From assembly GCF_020536995.1 (NCBI RefSeq), contig NC_068355.1, forward strand, positions 71,364,053 to 71,428,052: a stretch of DNA of 64,000 bases. The letters are read 5' to 3'. Position 1 is the first letter of the stretch; each line of letters opens with the position of its first letter. Below, one piece after another: positions 20,390 to 31,560 of the stretch. The position numbers and the translations under genes are program-made. Under the pieces are notes generated by a model. The model made no database searches. It was not told where the DNA came from and saw only the letters and a list, made by a program, of their open reading frames with translations. This stretch comes from Dreissena polymorpha (Eukaryota > Mollusca > Bivalvia > Myida > Dreissenidae).

Positions 20390-20395
<6 letters not shown>

Positions 20396-20429
<34 letters not shown>
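20396..20429. repeat. (TA)n microsatellite
   Basis: About 17 TA units abutting the right arm of the Penelope-like segment. Confidence 0.9.
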
Positions 20430-20432
<3 letters not shown>

Positions 20433-20575
20433 CTTCTGCTAAAAGGTTTTTGACTGGGTCATACTTTCTTTGTCCCGCTGATGAATTGTTGCCTATCGGT
20501 CAAGTACATGTACACATAAACTCTTGCTTGCTTTGGTTAGGTATTTAATAATTGTCATATCTAACAAGGTTGAGG

Positions 20576-20602
20576 TAGTGCAGACAAAAGGTGTCTGCAC
20601 TA
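20576..20602. repeat. Short perfect hairpin
   Basis: TAGTGCAGAC paired with GTCTGCACTA around a seven-base loop. It could be the hairpin end of an eroded repeat, since CTGTCTGTCAG follows it. Confidence 0.6.
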
Positions 20603-20687
20603 TCACACTGTCTGTCAGTAAATGCCTGGAGGGTTCAAACTTACAAAAATCAATATGCATTATTTAGACCACAATCATACTAGTGGG

Positions 20688-20727
20688 TCAGGGGCATATA
20701 CAAACAAAACGTTTGTATAGGCCCCTG
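20688..20727. repeat. Long near-perfect hairpin
   Basis: TCAGGGGCATATACAAAC pairs with GTTTGTATAGGCCCCTGA (one to two mismatches) around a short AAAAC loop. Function unknown. Confidence 0.6.
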
Positions 20728-21924
20728 AGTAGGTCAAATCAAGCTCAAATTATTTGTATTTGCAAGATAAAGTTTATTCAGTGCGTATTTATCGTTTTAT
20801 AAGTGTATCATCCAATAAAAACGCCGCTTTTTAACAGCGTTAGGCCCAGCTATTGTAAAGTACTCTGCGTTTTTCTTATAACGCTTCTTAAATAAGTATA
20901 GATATTTTTAAACCAATAGATTTTTATTAAGGCACCGCACCAACACTGCAAAGTTTTCTATTTATATCAATGGTACAGCCCAGTAAAATCGGGCTGTCCA
21001 TTATATGGCGGTTTTCAACCTTTTTAAGCAGAGTTTTATGTTAAGCAGTGTGCTCGGGCAATGGTTTTTAACCGAAGTCCTGAGGGTAAACAATCCCATT
21101 AGTCAGTGTGTATTTCATTCTTTGGGTAAAAGACTTTGATTGTAGATAGCTGTAAAAAAATGTGAGAACTTAAAAAACAATACAGGGCAGTTGTAGCTGC
21201 ATGTACATGTATTGTGCTGCAAAAAAAATAAGCAATGTAAAATCTTTCAAAATATAATCTAAATTGATTTTTAATTGATTGTGTATGGTGCTTTTGTTTG
21301 GAATTATACAATGGTGCATGCTTTGTGTGATTATTTTGTTTCTTTATTAGCTAATATATTTCTATATGTGATTTTATTTAAATCAAAGAAAGATGAATTT
21401 ACTGTTTAGACAAATAAACATATACTATTAACATATATTCATTTCTGTATCAAGAAATGTCTGGGTGACATAAAATCTAGGGTACGTGTCATAAATGTAA
21501 TAATTGGGTGATATCAATTTGTCTCAAAAGTGGTAGTGTGTGTGTGTCACAAAAGTGATAACAAAGAGCCAAAAAATCAACAGTTCAGCTACGTCTTTTA
21601 AGTATAAAGTTTTCTTTACATTTCAACTTACAGTATGTCAAGTAAAAAGATTACTTTACATTTCAACTAAAAGTCTTTCAAGAAAATTATTTAGTTAACT
21701 GTTTAACTAGAAGTCTATCTTAACTTCTCAAGAAATTCTTATGACTCTGCAGTTTTATTACAGTTAGTTTTGTTCCCAGTAATTCAAATAGATGTAGAAT
21801 CCAACAATTATGGTAGTACTTGTAAGTTTATCTTCTATTAATGAAGTTTTAAATTCATTTGCTTTCTTTTTAATGGGAAACCTTCTAAGACATTTACTAA
21901 GCTGAAACATTAATTAATGATTTT
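20728..21924. other. No feature recognised
   Basis: About 1.2 kb of AT-rich sequence. The minus-strand open frame 21099-21311 resembles no known protein. Confidence 0.45.
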
Positions 21925-22136
21925 TAGCTTGGCTGTTTTCGGAGAAAACCCGAGCTATTGTCATAGCCAGCTCGGCGCAGTGCTAAAACCTTAACATTGG
22001 CCATAACTTTTTAAATATTGAAGATAGCAACTTGATATTTGGCATGCATGTGTATCTCATGGAGCTGCACAATTTGAGTGGTAAAATTTCAAGGTGAACA
22101 TCATCCTTCAAGGTCCAGGGTCCAAAAAACAAAGTC
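21925..22136 (+). repeat. Family D hairpin repeat, partial, with a family B-like unit
   Basis: Starts 'AGCTTGGCTGTTTTCGGAGA' with AACCCGAGCTATTGTCAT, as at 42968. It continues into the unit 'GATAGCAACTTGATATTTGG' shared with family B and then into family A. Confidence 0.65.
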
Positions 22137-24565
22137 ATAGAGGGGGTATATTTTTTTGCACATGTCGGTCCGTCGGTCAATCCACCAGATGATTTCCGGA
22201 TGATAACTCAAGAATGCTTAGGCCTAGGATCATGAAACTTCATAGGTACATTTATCATGACTGGCATATGACCCCTATTGATTTTCAGGTCACTAGGTCA
22301 AAGGTCAAGGTCACAGTGACTCGAAACAGTAAAACTGTTTCCGGATGATAACTCAAGAATGCTTAAGCCTAGGATCATGAAACTTCATAGGTACATTGAT
22401 CATGATTGGCTGATGGCCCTATTGATTTTCAGGTCACTAGGTCAAAGGTCAAGGTCACAGTAACTCTAAACAGTAAAATGGTTTCCGGATGATAACTCAA
22501 GAATGCTTACGCCTAGGATCATGAAACTTCATAGGAACATTGATCATGACTGGCAGATGACCCCTATTGATTTTCAGGTCACTAGGTCAAAGGTCAAGGT
22601 CACAGTGACATGAAACACTTAAATGGTTTCCCGAGGATAACTCAATAATGCTTACGCCTAGGATCATGAAACTTTATAGGTACATTGATAATGACTGACA
22701 GATGACCCCTATTGATTTTCAGGTCACTAGGTCAAAGGTCAAGGACACAGTGACTCGAAATAGTAAAATGGTTTCCTGATGATAACTCAAGAATGCTTAC
22801 GCCTAGGATCATGAAACTTCATAGGTACATATATCATGACTGGCAGATGACCCCTACTAATTTTCAGGTCACTAGGTCAAAGGTCAAGGTCACAGTGACT
22901 CGAAACAGTAAAATGGTTTTCGGATGATAACTCAAGAATAATTGACCAGTCGCCAAAGTATTGATCGCTCCGCCAACATTCTTCGATCAGCCAATCAGAT
23001 ATAGATTTTTCACACACCCCTCAGCAACGCTTATCTGGCCGCCATTTTGTCCGACAAACAAAGCGTATCGTACATATGGAATGGACGTATTTTTTTAAGA
23101 GTTTACAAAGATTTTATATCAAATGCATGATCATTACTGTTCGATCATTATTCAAAATTATAGGTGCTATACATACTTAATAAAAGGTTATTTTTCATCT
23201 TTATTTCTTGAACATATGAACGAGTAATAAGAAAACAAACACAATAAATAGTGTAACCACACCAGTTGTGTGTTCTATAAAACGTGTTATACCGTTTGAT
23301 GCACAATATTATTAAGCAATTTGGGCAACATAATAATTGCCACACGTGCTAATTTATCTCAGCGTAATTGTCAATGATTAATAAATGACAGTATGTTGCG
23401 TGGATCTCAGAATGAATGAACATTAAGGCATTGTTAGGTACTGTACACAAGAAAAGAAATATTTAATTACTTAAATGATTTCCAATTATATATTTATTTT
23501 CTGTGGATCATAAACAATGAAAATCATTATAAATTGTTAACTTAAATATTGTTTTAACTCAAGTTAAAACAACAAAAAGGTGATTTCAACGCGGCTTAGC
23601 TAGCTAAAAGCGACTTCAAGTGTAAAATGTAAGGCTTATAATACAACAACAACATTTCTAATACCACATATATTGATATGGAGAGAAATGTGAAAATTGC
23701 AATTAACATATAAGGGCCATCTTGCTATAAATAAACAAATGCATAATATGCTAAATGTATTCAATGCGAATGTTCGTGAACAGCACCGTAATACCAAAAT
23801 TTCATTTTCCATTAAACATAAATGAAATAAAATGCATATTAGATCTGTTAATGAAACCACGAAATTAGGCCTGTATTATATTATGGTTACAATCAAAATT
23901 TAATTTATATCTAAATTTAAAAAATCTGTGTCTTTTTAAAAATAACACAATAAAACAAAGATCTAAACATTTTTAATCAACAAAAACCCCATCATGATAT
24001 GGATGTGTCATTTGCATTTAATAAAAATATTTTCAAAATTATATATGAATAGCAACCGGATTCACTGCCAGACGGTTTTAATACAAGTTCAAAATCAAAA
24101 TGAAATAAATGCTCATTTTTACCACTGATTTTTCATCAACTTCCTATAATATGTATAAGAAACGTTTCTGATAGTTAAGTCATTTATTGTGATTTCGCCA
24201 TTTCTCTCTACAGCATTTATGATTGTATTAAAGTTGTACAAAGCAGTTCAGTTTAGTGTGCGGCTTTAATAAAAAGAGCATGATACATCGTTACAAGTAT
24301 AGTATTTCACTCACGTAATGCGCTATAATTGCGATCTGCTTGTCGGAGTTTTCTAATCACTAGACCACGTGACTATGTGGGCGGAGCGATCGATAATTTG
24401 GCGACTGGTGGATTAGGCCTAGGATCATGAAACTTCAAAGGGACATTGATAATGACTGGCAGATGACCCCTATTGATTTTCAGGTCTTTAGGTCAAAGGT
24501 CAAGGTCACAGTGACAAAAAACGTATTCACACAATGGCTGCCACTACAACTGACAGCCCATATTT
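22137..24565 (+). repeat. Family A array of about six units, split by a TIR element
   Basis: GAGGGGGTATA, then GGTCCGTCGGTC, then 145-bp units. The array breaks off at 'GATAACTCAAGAATA' (22940) and resumes at 24413 with 'TTAGGCCTAGGATCATGAAA', exactly where the unit would continue, showing a single insertion. Five units before the break carry AGGTCAAAGGTCA. The right part stops short of the usual CTTGT end. Confidence 0.85.
22946..24408. mobile_element. 1.46-kb TIR element inserted in the family A array
   Basis: Inverted ends of about 30 bp: 'CCAGTCGCCAAAGTATTGAT' then CGCTCCGCC on the left, and CCAGTCGCCAAATTATCGAT then CGCTCCGCC complemented from the right, with two or three mismatches. 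The interior is AT-rich with no recognisable transposase; small minus-strand frames at 23148-23345 and 23636-23860 match nothing I know. The target duplication is unclear (possibly ATT), so the superfamily is undecided. Confidence 0.75.
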
Positions 24566-24589
24566 CATTCATTGTATGTGTGTGTGTCC

Positions 24590-24770
24590 AAAATCTTTAA
24601 CCTTGGTTAAAGTTTAATAACTTTTGCAATATTGAAGATAGCAACTTCATATTTGGCATGCATGTGTATCTCACTGAGCTGCACATTTTGAGTGGTGAAA
24701 AGTCAAGGTCATCCTTCAAGGTCAAAGGTCAAATATCATTGTATTTTTCTTTCCTAAAACTTTAACCCAT
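24590..24770 (+). repeat. Family B-type unit fragment
   Basis: 'GATAGCAACTTCATATTTGG' then GAGCTGCACATTTTGAGTGG and AAGGTCATCCTTCAAGGTCA, one unit without ends. Confidence 0.7.
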
Positions 24771-24815
24771 TTATGCCTAGTGGACTCTCCCATCCAGCTA
24801 AATTGGATCAATTTA
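24771..24815. mobile_element. piggyBac-type MITE fragment
   Basis: TTAACCCATTTATGCCTAGT followed by GGACTCTCCCATCC matches the left end of the copy at 47730. Truncated. Confidence 0.6.
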
Positions 24816-24961
24816 TCATGACTGGCAGATGACCCCTATTGATTTTCAGGTCACTAGGTCAAAGGTCAAGGTCACAGTGACAAAAAACGTATTCACACAA
24901 TGGCTTTCACCACAACTGACAGTCCATATGGGGGGCATGCATGTTTTACAAACAGCCTTTG
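24816..24961 (+). repeat. Family A, final unit and terminus
   Basis: One unit with AGGTCAAAGGTCAAGGTCA, ending 'ACAAACAGCCTTTGT'. Confidence 0.8.
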
Positions 24962-25275
24962 TTTGAGTGTAAATTGTTGGAGTTTTTTGGTCAGTTATTG
25001 AAGAATGAACAACTTATTTAATTATGTATGGAACAATTAAAGTTAAGGTTATACTGACAAAACACAACAAATGCATGCACAATACAATACTCATGTACAT
25101 AATGATCATGTAAAAGAAGTAGATAGTTAGTTGTTATGTTTTAAGCATTAACGTAAATAGTAGAAGGTGGTTGCTCTGCAAGAACCTTTCTAAATGTTAT
25201 TGTATTTTCAGCGTTTATGTCTATGTGGGGAACATTTATTTTTCAGCACAAAAAGGAATGCTGAGCATTCATTTT
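24962..25275. other. No feature recognised
   Basis: About 310 bp of AT-rich sequence between family A and family G repeats. Confidence 0.45.
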
Positions 25276-26651
25276 TTAGCTCATCTATTTTTTGAAAAAA
25301 AATTATGAGCTATTGTCATCACCTTGGCGTCGGCGTTGGCGTTGGCGTTGGCGTTGGCGTTGGCGTCGGCGTCCGGTTAAGTTTTGCGTTTAGGTCCACT
25401 TTTCTCAGAAAGTATCAATGCTATTGCATTCAAACTTGGTACACTTACTTACTATCATGAGGGGACTAGGCAGGCAAAGTTAGATAACTCTGGCGTGCAT
25501 TTTGACAGAATTATGTGCCCTTTTTGTACTTAAAAAATTGCAAATTTTGGTTAAGTTTTGCGTTTAGTTCCACTTTTCTCAGTAAGTATCAATGCTATTG
25601 CATTCAAACTTGGTACACTTACTTACTATCATGAGGGGACTGGGCAGGCAAAGTTAGATAACTCTGGCATGCATTTTGACAGAATTATGTGCCCTTTTTA
25701 TACTTAGAAAATTGACAATTTTGGTTAAGTTTTGTGTTTAGGTCCATTTTATTCCTTAAGCATCAAAGCTATTGCTTTCATACTTGCAACACTTACTAAC
25801 TATCATAAGGGGACTGTGCAGGCAAAGTAATGTAACTCTGACTGGCATTTTGACAGAATTATGTGCCCTTTTTATACTTAGAAAATTGAAAATTTGATTA
25901 AGTTTTGTGTTTAGGTCCACTTTATTCCTACAGTATCAAAGCTATTGCTTTCATACTTGCAAGATTTATGAACTATCATAAGGGGACGGTGCAGGCAAAG
26001 TTATGTAACTCTGACTGGCATTTGGACGGAATTATGGGCCCTTTATACTTAGAAAATTGAAAATTTGGTTAAGATTTATGTTTTGGTCACTTTACCCCTA
26101 AAGTATCATAGATATTGCTTTCATACTTGGAACACTCACAAACTATCATAAGGGTACAGTAAAAGGACAAGTTGCATAACTCTGGTTGTCATTGTTACGG
26201 AATTATGGCCCTTTTTTGACTTAGTAACTTTTAATATATGGTTAAATTTTGTGTTTCGATCCACTCGAAGTATCAAGGCTATTGCTTTCAAACTTCAAAT
26301 ACTTACATGCTATCATGAGGTTACTGTACCTGGCAACTTGAATTTTACTTTGACCTTTGAATGACCTTGACTCTCAAGGTCAAATTATTAAATTTTGCTA
26401 AAATTGCCATAACTTCTTTATTTATGATTAGATTTGATTGATACTTTGATGAAACTACTCTTACCTGACATACCACAATAGACTTCACCCAAACCATCCC
26501 CCGTGCCCTCCCCCCCCTCCCCCCCCTCCCCCCCCCCCCTAATTTTTTTTTTTTTTTTTTTTTTTATAAGATCATCTCACAAATGACCACCACACCCTCA
26601 CACTATACCCCCCACCCCACCCCCCCCACCCCCCCCCCCAAATTTTTTTTT

Positions 26652-26687
<36 letters not shown>

Positions 26688-26922
26688 CATCTCACAAATT
26701 ATCACCACACACCCTCACACTATACCCCCCCCCCCCGATTTTTTTTTTTTTTTTTTTTTTTTTTTCGCTTTTTTGGAAGATAATGTAATAAATGTCCACA
26801 ACCCCACACTATACACCCCTCTTCACTCCACTCCTCCCTCCTTTGTGATTGAAAATGAGAGTCCCTTCACCTTTAAAAAGAAAATAGATGAGCGGTCTGC
26901 ACCCGCAAGGCGGTGCTCTTGT
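25276..26922 (+). repeat. Family G hairpin repeat, 1.65 kb
   Basis: Begins 'AGCTCATCTATTTTTTGAAA' with ATTATGAGCT, then GGCGTT hexamers (25326-25375), then about six units of 180 bp containing 'TTCAAACTTGGTACACTTAC' and 'GGCAGGCAAAGTTAGATAAC'. A homopolymer region follows (26508-26765: long C runs then long T runs, three times), and the end is 'AAGGCGGTGCTCTTGT'. A second copy is at 56911-58773. Confidence 0.85.
26508..26765. repeat. Alternating poly-C and poly-T tracts
   Basis: Three cycles of C-rich then T-rich runs of 15-30 bases, separated by 'AAGATCATCTCACAAAT' and CACACCCTCACACTATA. Part of family G. Confidence 0.9.
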
Positions 26923-27104
26923 TTAGATCAGTTTTTGTCCAAATCAACATTTTAAGCATAAGAATTTTAACTAGACTTTATGAAAACTAAGGGCAAAGTT
27001 CATTACACGTCCTTGGGTGAACTTCCAACATTTATTGAGTTAAAGCGACTTGTTCACAGATTTTGGCATGTTAAGAAGTTTGTGATGTAATGCAGTAAAT
27101 TGAT

Positions 27105-27236
27105 GAATGCAACTATTTGAACAATTGATTTCCAGTATAATGCAACTATTTGAACTATTGATTTCCAGTATAAAACTATTTGAACTATTGATTTCCAGTA
27201 TAAAACTATTTGAACTATTGATTTCCAGTATAAAAC
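27105..27236. repeat. About four tandem copies of a 30-bp unit
   Basis: Unit TATTTGAACTATTGATTTCC followed by AGTATAAAAC, slightly variable in the first copies. It gives rise to the repeated peptide frame on the minus strand. Confidence 0.85.
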
Positions 27237-27287
27237 AAAAATTAAATTAAAGAAAGGAACAAAAAGACAAGAAAAATTAATCACACC

Positions 27288-27352
27288 TTGGCTCGAATCA
27301 CCGACCTTTATATTAAAAGGCTAGCGCCAAATCAACTTGGCTATCTGTGCAA
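27288..27352 (-). tRNA. tRNA-like relic in the T1-like element
   Basis: Minus-strand B-box-like GGTGATTCGAGCC and an anticodon-arm-like segment at the same place as in other T1 copies. More degenerate than the 8853 copy. Confidence 0.35.
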
Positions 27353-27560
27353 CTACTATAGATTTGATTTTTATACATTTTATAAGCAATCCACAAAATG
27401 TTACAAAATATAACGAAAAAACATCAGAACTCTCCAATTATTCTGTTGTTTTGCATTTGTAGCGCTTTATAATTTTATCATTTTCTAATGCTGATTACGG
27501 GTATTTGTAAACAAAAGTGTATTTTCAGTTTAAGTGAATGTCATTAGTGTTATTTTTCTG

Positions 27561-28565
27561 ATGTACATGGTTCATTTATTTTTTTGATTCTGTGACAAAA
27601 CCAATATATAGTAAACACTTTACAGAAAATCCCCTTGTGTGACTCTCTTTCCTTTACAACTTTGTCACTAGTTTAATGTAAATTGTAAATGTATGAAAAG
27701 TGACAGTTGTTAGTCAAGCAATTAAGGCATTTGTCTCTTATGTTTAAATTCTTATTTCATAATGAAAAGTGTAATTAAATACAAACTTGAATTTGTCACA
27801 AAATAAAAAAAAAACATGACATGAGTTAAGTAATAGTTAGAAATAGTGATTACCATCCTTATTAAATATATTTGTGAACAGTTTGTGGTATTTTATACCA
27901 TGTGTTGATAACTTGTTGGGTTATTGGTTTTGGATTTTATTTTGTACCATGCATGTTTGTTAATAAATATTTGTAATCCTGATTTGTTCTTTTAAAGTCA
28001 TTATTTGGGCAATTAAGCATGTATTTTACATTTCCAATAAAATCTTCCAAACCTCTGTAAAAGTTATTTGTAAGTAAAGTTAAACTGGCGATTGCAGTGG
28101 GGAAAAGATAGAGATAATGGTTTACACGGCCGTCAATCAAGGGCGCCTCCTCTTCTTGCCATGCATTAATAAATGAGCCAATGCTACTTCTGTAGTGGCG
28201 CTAAGGACAGGATGTTTTGAAATTTCATGAACAATGCTTCAGGGGGAAATAAGTTTTATATCGTTTTCCAACATATTTCGCATTGTTTTAAAAATCAGGC
28301 AATGTGGTGCGATTCAGCGAAGATATGTTCATCCACAAATGTACACAAACATACAATCTCAAACAATTTGAGAACGTGAAGACCTTTATAAGTTGTCATG
28401 GTGGAGTTTAAGGAAGCAAATCGACGTTTTTTTGCCTTTGAGACAAGCGAATTTCCACCTGATTAATACGCCAAGGACATCAAACGATTGTATTCAACAT
28501 ATGCAAGTTGCTGCATGCAAAAACACATTGGCTTCTTGAAAATGTAATAGACAATTTTACATTTT
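27561..28565. other. No feature recognised
   Basis: About 1 kb of AT-rich sequence without coding signal. Confidence 0.45.
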
Positions 28566-28798
28566 TATGCCCCCTCTTCGAAGAAGAGGGGGTATATTGC
28601 TTTGCTCATGTCGGTCGGTCGGTAGGTCGGTCGGTTCGTCCGGCCACCAGGTGGTTTCCGGATGATAACTCAAGAACGCTTGGGGCTAGGATCATGAAAC
28701 TTCATAGGTACATTGATCATGACTCGCAGATGACCCTTATTGATTTTGAGGTCACTAGGTCAAAGGTCACAGGTGAAGGTCACAGTTACTGGAAATAG
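28566..28798 (+). repeat. Family A repeat, hairpin end plus one unit
   Basis: 'GCCCCCTCTTCGAAGAAGAG' then GGGGTATATTG, GGTCGGTCGGT words, and one unit with a DR1 word. It stops without the CTTGT end. Confidence 0.8.
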
Positions 28799-29006
28799 GC
28801 ATTATAAGGATTAAGCATGGTTCAAACAAGGGAAACAACTACGGTTTATGCATGTTCTTTTTATTACAGATTTGCCTCCCTTTAATTCATTCAAAATCTC
28901 ATTTTACAGCAGAGATTCCTAATCTGACCTGTAAATGAGCCCCATATTTACTGCCAGTGCTAGGTTACCTTTTCCCATTTGATCATTCTTAAGTATTGGT
29001 ATTGTA

Positions 29007-29252
29007 ATGCTGCTACTGCTGCTGCTACTGCTACTGCTACGGCTACTACTACTACGACTACGACTACTACTACGACTACTACTACTACTACTACTACTAC
29101 GACGACTACTACTACTACGACGACTACGACTACGACTACTACGACGACGACTACGACTACTACTAGACGACGACTACGACTACTACGACGACGACTACGA
29201 CTACTACGAACTACGACTACTACGACGACGAACGACGAGACTACTACTACTA

Positions 29253-29293
<41 letters not shown>

Positions 29294-29303
29294 GACTACT
29301 ACG

Positions 29304-29349
<46 letters not shown>

Positions 29350-29361
29350 TCTACGACTACT

Positions 29362-29429
<68 letters not shown>

Positions 29430-29432
29430 TTT

Positions 29433-29486
<54 letters not shown>

Positions 29487-29495
29487 TACTACTCC
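29007..29495. repeat. Trinucleotide microsatellite (ACT/CTA)n with ACG variants, about 490 bp
   Basis: Starts with CTG/CTA units, then mixed ACT and ACG triplets (29040-29235), then long pure ACT runs with single interruptions to 29495. The poly-Thr and poly-Leu open frames over it are artefacts. Confidence 0.95.
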
Positions 29496-30280
29496 TCCTC
29501 ATTTGGCTTACTGGGGGGCATTGTATTTCTCAAAGAAATCTTGTTCATTAAGAGATGGAGCTAATGCAAATGAGGTGAAGGGACATGAGGTTTCGCTAAT
29601 GCACAATCTATGAATCATCACATGACTTACATTTGATAGATAACTGAAGTCTTTTTATTTTTCAACGTATGTGTTTAAACCAAAATCTATGCAGAATATA
29701 TACAATAACATAGAATAATATATATATAACCAACTCAATTAAAAGTTAAAAATAAAAAACCAAAAACATATTGTACGATATAAACCTAAAATGTATAGTA
29801 TTCAATAAATTAAATAACGGAACTTTCAACAGTCTAAAATAATGTTTTCTACAACAAGTGTGTTTTATACAGTAACATAAATCACGAAATAATTAATTTA
29901 AGATGTTATGTCTGCTTGAAACGATTAGTTTTTTATCCAATTGCCATCGCTTAAGTCACTAAAAGACAAAAGTCAAGGAATCTTAATTAGGCTTAAATAT
30001 TTCGTTGGTTAGTGCACGTGTATTTTATGTTCGGCAAATCCATCTTCTCGATCAAAGGCGCGCGATAATTACTAGTATGCTGCGTGTACGTCTCATCATC
30101 CGCACGGAAATCATGAGGGTATTACTTGCCAAATAAACCATTCATAACACAGAGAAGATAGAGATCATTCGCTTTGATTTGAAGTTTTGTAGCGCATCTT
30201 ATTGTTATTGCGCACATTTGGAATTCACATAACTTTAAAGTATAAGAACAATACAGATAGGTAGCATAGATCCGTGACTG
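29496..30280. other. No feature recognised
   Basis: AT-rich sequence, no gene or repeat recognised. Confidence 0.45.
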
Positions 30281-30585
30281 TAGTTATTGTCCCCGACCGG
30301 TTTCACTGGAGGGGACTTATTGTTTGTGCTCTGTGTGTTCGTCTTTCCGTCAGTCCGTCTGTCCGTCAGTCTGTCACACTTTTCTGGATCCTGTGATAAC
30401 TTTAAAAGTTCTTCATTTTTTTTCATGAAACTTGAAACATGGACAGATGGCAATGTGGAGATTATGCACGTCATTTCATTTTCTTCCTACGTCAAGAATT
30501 CTGGTTGCTATGGCAACATATTAAAAAATCTGACAATGGTGGAGCCGGTAGGGGACATATATTGCTTGGCAATAGTCTTGTTTGA
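30281..30585 (+). repeat. Family J hairpin repeat, single unit
   Basis: 'TTATTGTCCCCGACCGGTTT' paired with GGAGGGGACTTA, then GTCCGTCTGTCCGTCAGTC, one unit, and the end 'GGCAATAGTCTTGT'. Same plan as families A to I. Confidence 0.65.
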
Positions 30586-30686
30586 TATAACTTAAGGACC
30601 TCGACATGGACGTATTGTTATTTGGCTGCATGTAATAAGAATGTAACTGACACCCGTCTTCATGAAAAAATAAAAATAAATGGATT

Positions 30687-31275
30687 CACCCCCGGAAACC
30701 CGACATGTTGTGAGAAGTTGGACATGTAAGATGTAGCCGATATATTTCAAAGAATTTCGGTAGGGTAAGTAAATCCAGTTCTATAATTGTATATATTTAG
30801 GCATTTTTGAAATAAAATATATTTTGGTGCATGCAAAGGAGGTATTACCATGTATGTTAGAAAAATCCCGGTTATTAATATTCAGGATTTATTGAAATGT
30901 GGCTATTTAAAGTCGACGATGCAGGGATTTTTCCCATATTTAGCACTTTATTTACAAATTTCAAAGTTTTTTCACCGACAATTATATTAACCAATGTCCC
31001 CGAGTAACATATCCGCCAGGGTTTCTTAAAAAAGTTCGTATTTGTGGAAAAATTCGACTTTACATACAACGTGTTGATGAAAAAATTATATGGCATGGTG
31101 CTGTACAAAGATGTCGAGATATGACATGTGTGAAGTTCATTTATAAACCTAAAAGCTCACTATTACAGCTGATTTATGCCCACTCTTTACTTACCCTACC
31201 GAAATTCTTTGAAATATATCGGCTACATCTCCTAGCATGTCCAACTTCTCACAGCATGTCGGGTTTCCGGGGGTG
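30687..31275. mobile_element. MITE with about 85-bp inverted ends
   Basis: The left end CACCCCCGGAAACCCGACAT continues with inverted similarity to the right end for about 85 bp (30687-30772 against 31188-31275), including AAGAATTTCGGTAGGGTAAG. The 5-bp flanks GGATT (30682-30686, 31276-31280) look like a target duplication. No coding capacity; superfamily not assigned. Confidence 0.75.
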
Positions 31276-31560
31276 GGATTGAAAGGACGTTGCCAAGGAT
31301 GGCAATCACGATGTAAGCCGATGATAATTGATGGCTAGACGTAAGATTATTTGTATGACTGATGGCGCGAACATTCGGAAGAAAATCTCAAGATATGAAG
31401 GTCAAATAATATAAAGAATTCTTAAGTGAATGATAAACATACTTATCGAAAAAATACAAAATATGATCCCCTGCAAATGTGCATTACATTAAATATTTGT
31501 TATTTGCCAGTACGATAGATCGAGTAGTTGTATTAAATACTTTAGAAAATTACTCCCAAA

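Larger units (their letters stand above)
19471..20395 (-). mobile_element. Penelope-like element 3' end arranged as a 389-bp inverted repeat
   Basis: The arms 19557-19945 and 20007-20395 are inverted copies, perfect as far as I can compare by eye, around a 61-bp spacer. On the minus strand, from 20004 down through the spacer into the left arm, the translation reads YSEQRKSRETYWIRRLNTLA and then PYGINKNDT before a stop. This is the C-terminal tail of the GIY-YIG endonuclease of Penelope-like elements (pattern R..RE.YWI..L.T..PYG.N). Sequence after that stop (left arm and on to 19471) is its 3' untranslated end; the right arm is an inverted partial copy. Both outer ends abut AT microsatellites. 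Short, 5'-truncated Penelope copies with an inverted terminal segment are a known arrangement. Confidence 0.75.
27042..27560. mobile_element. T1-like element, diverged, with inner tandem repeat
   Basis: 'CTTGTTCACAGATTTTGGCA' near the left end matches T1. A tRNA-like stretch lies at 27288-27352 (minus). The right part ('ATAAGCAATCCACAAAATG', AACTCTCCAATTATTC) also matches T1. Both tips are eroded. Confidence 0.6.

Noticed and set aside
28979-29551. 190-residue poly-Thr/Leu open frame
   Set aside because: Created by the ACT trinucleotide array; no non-repetitive coding sequence.
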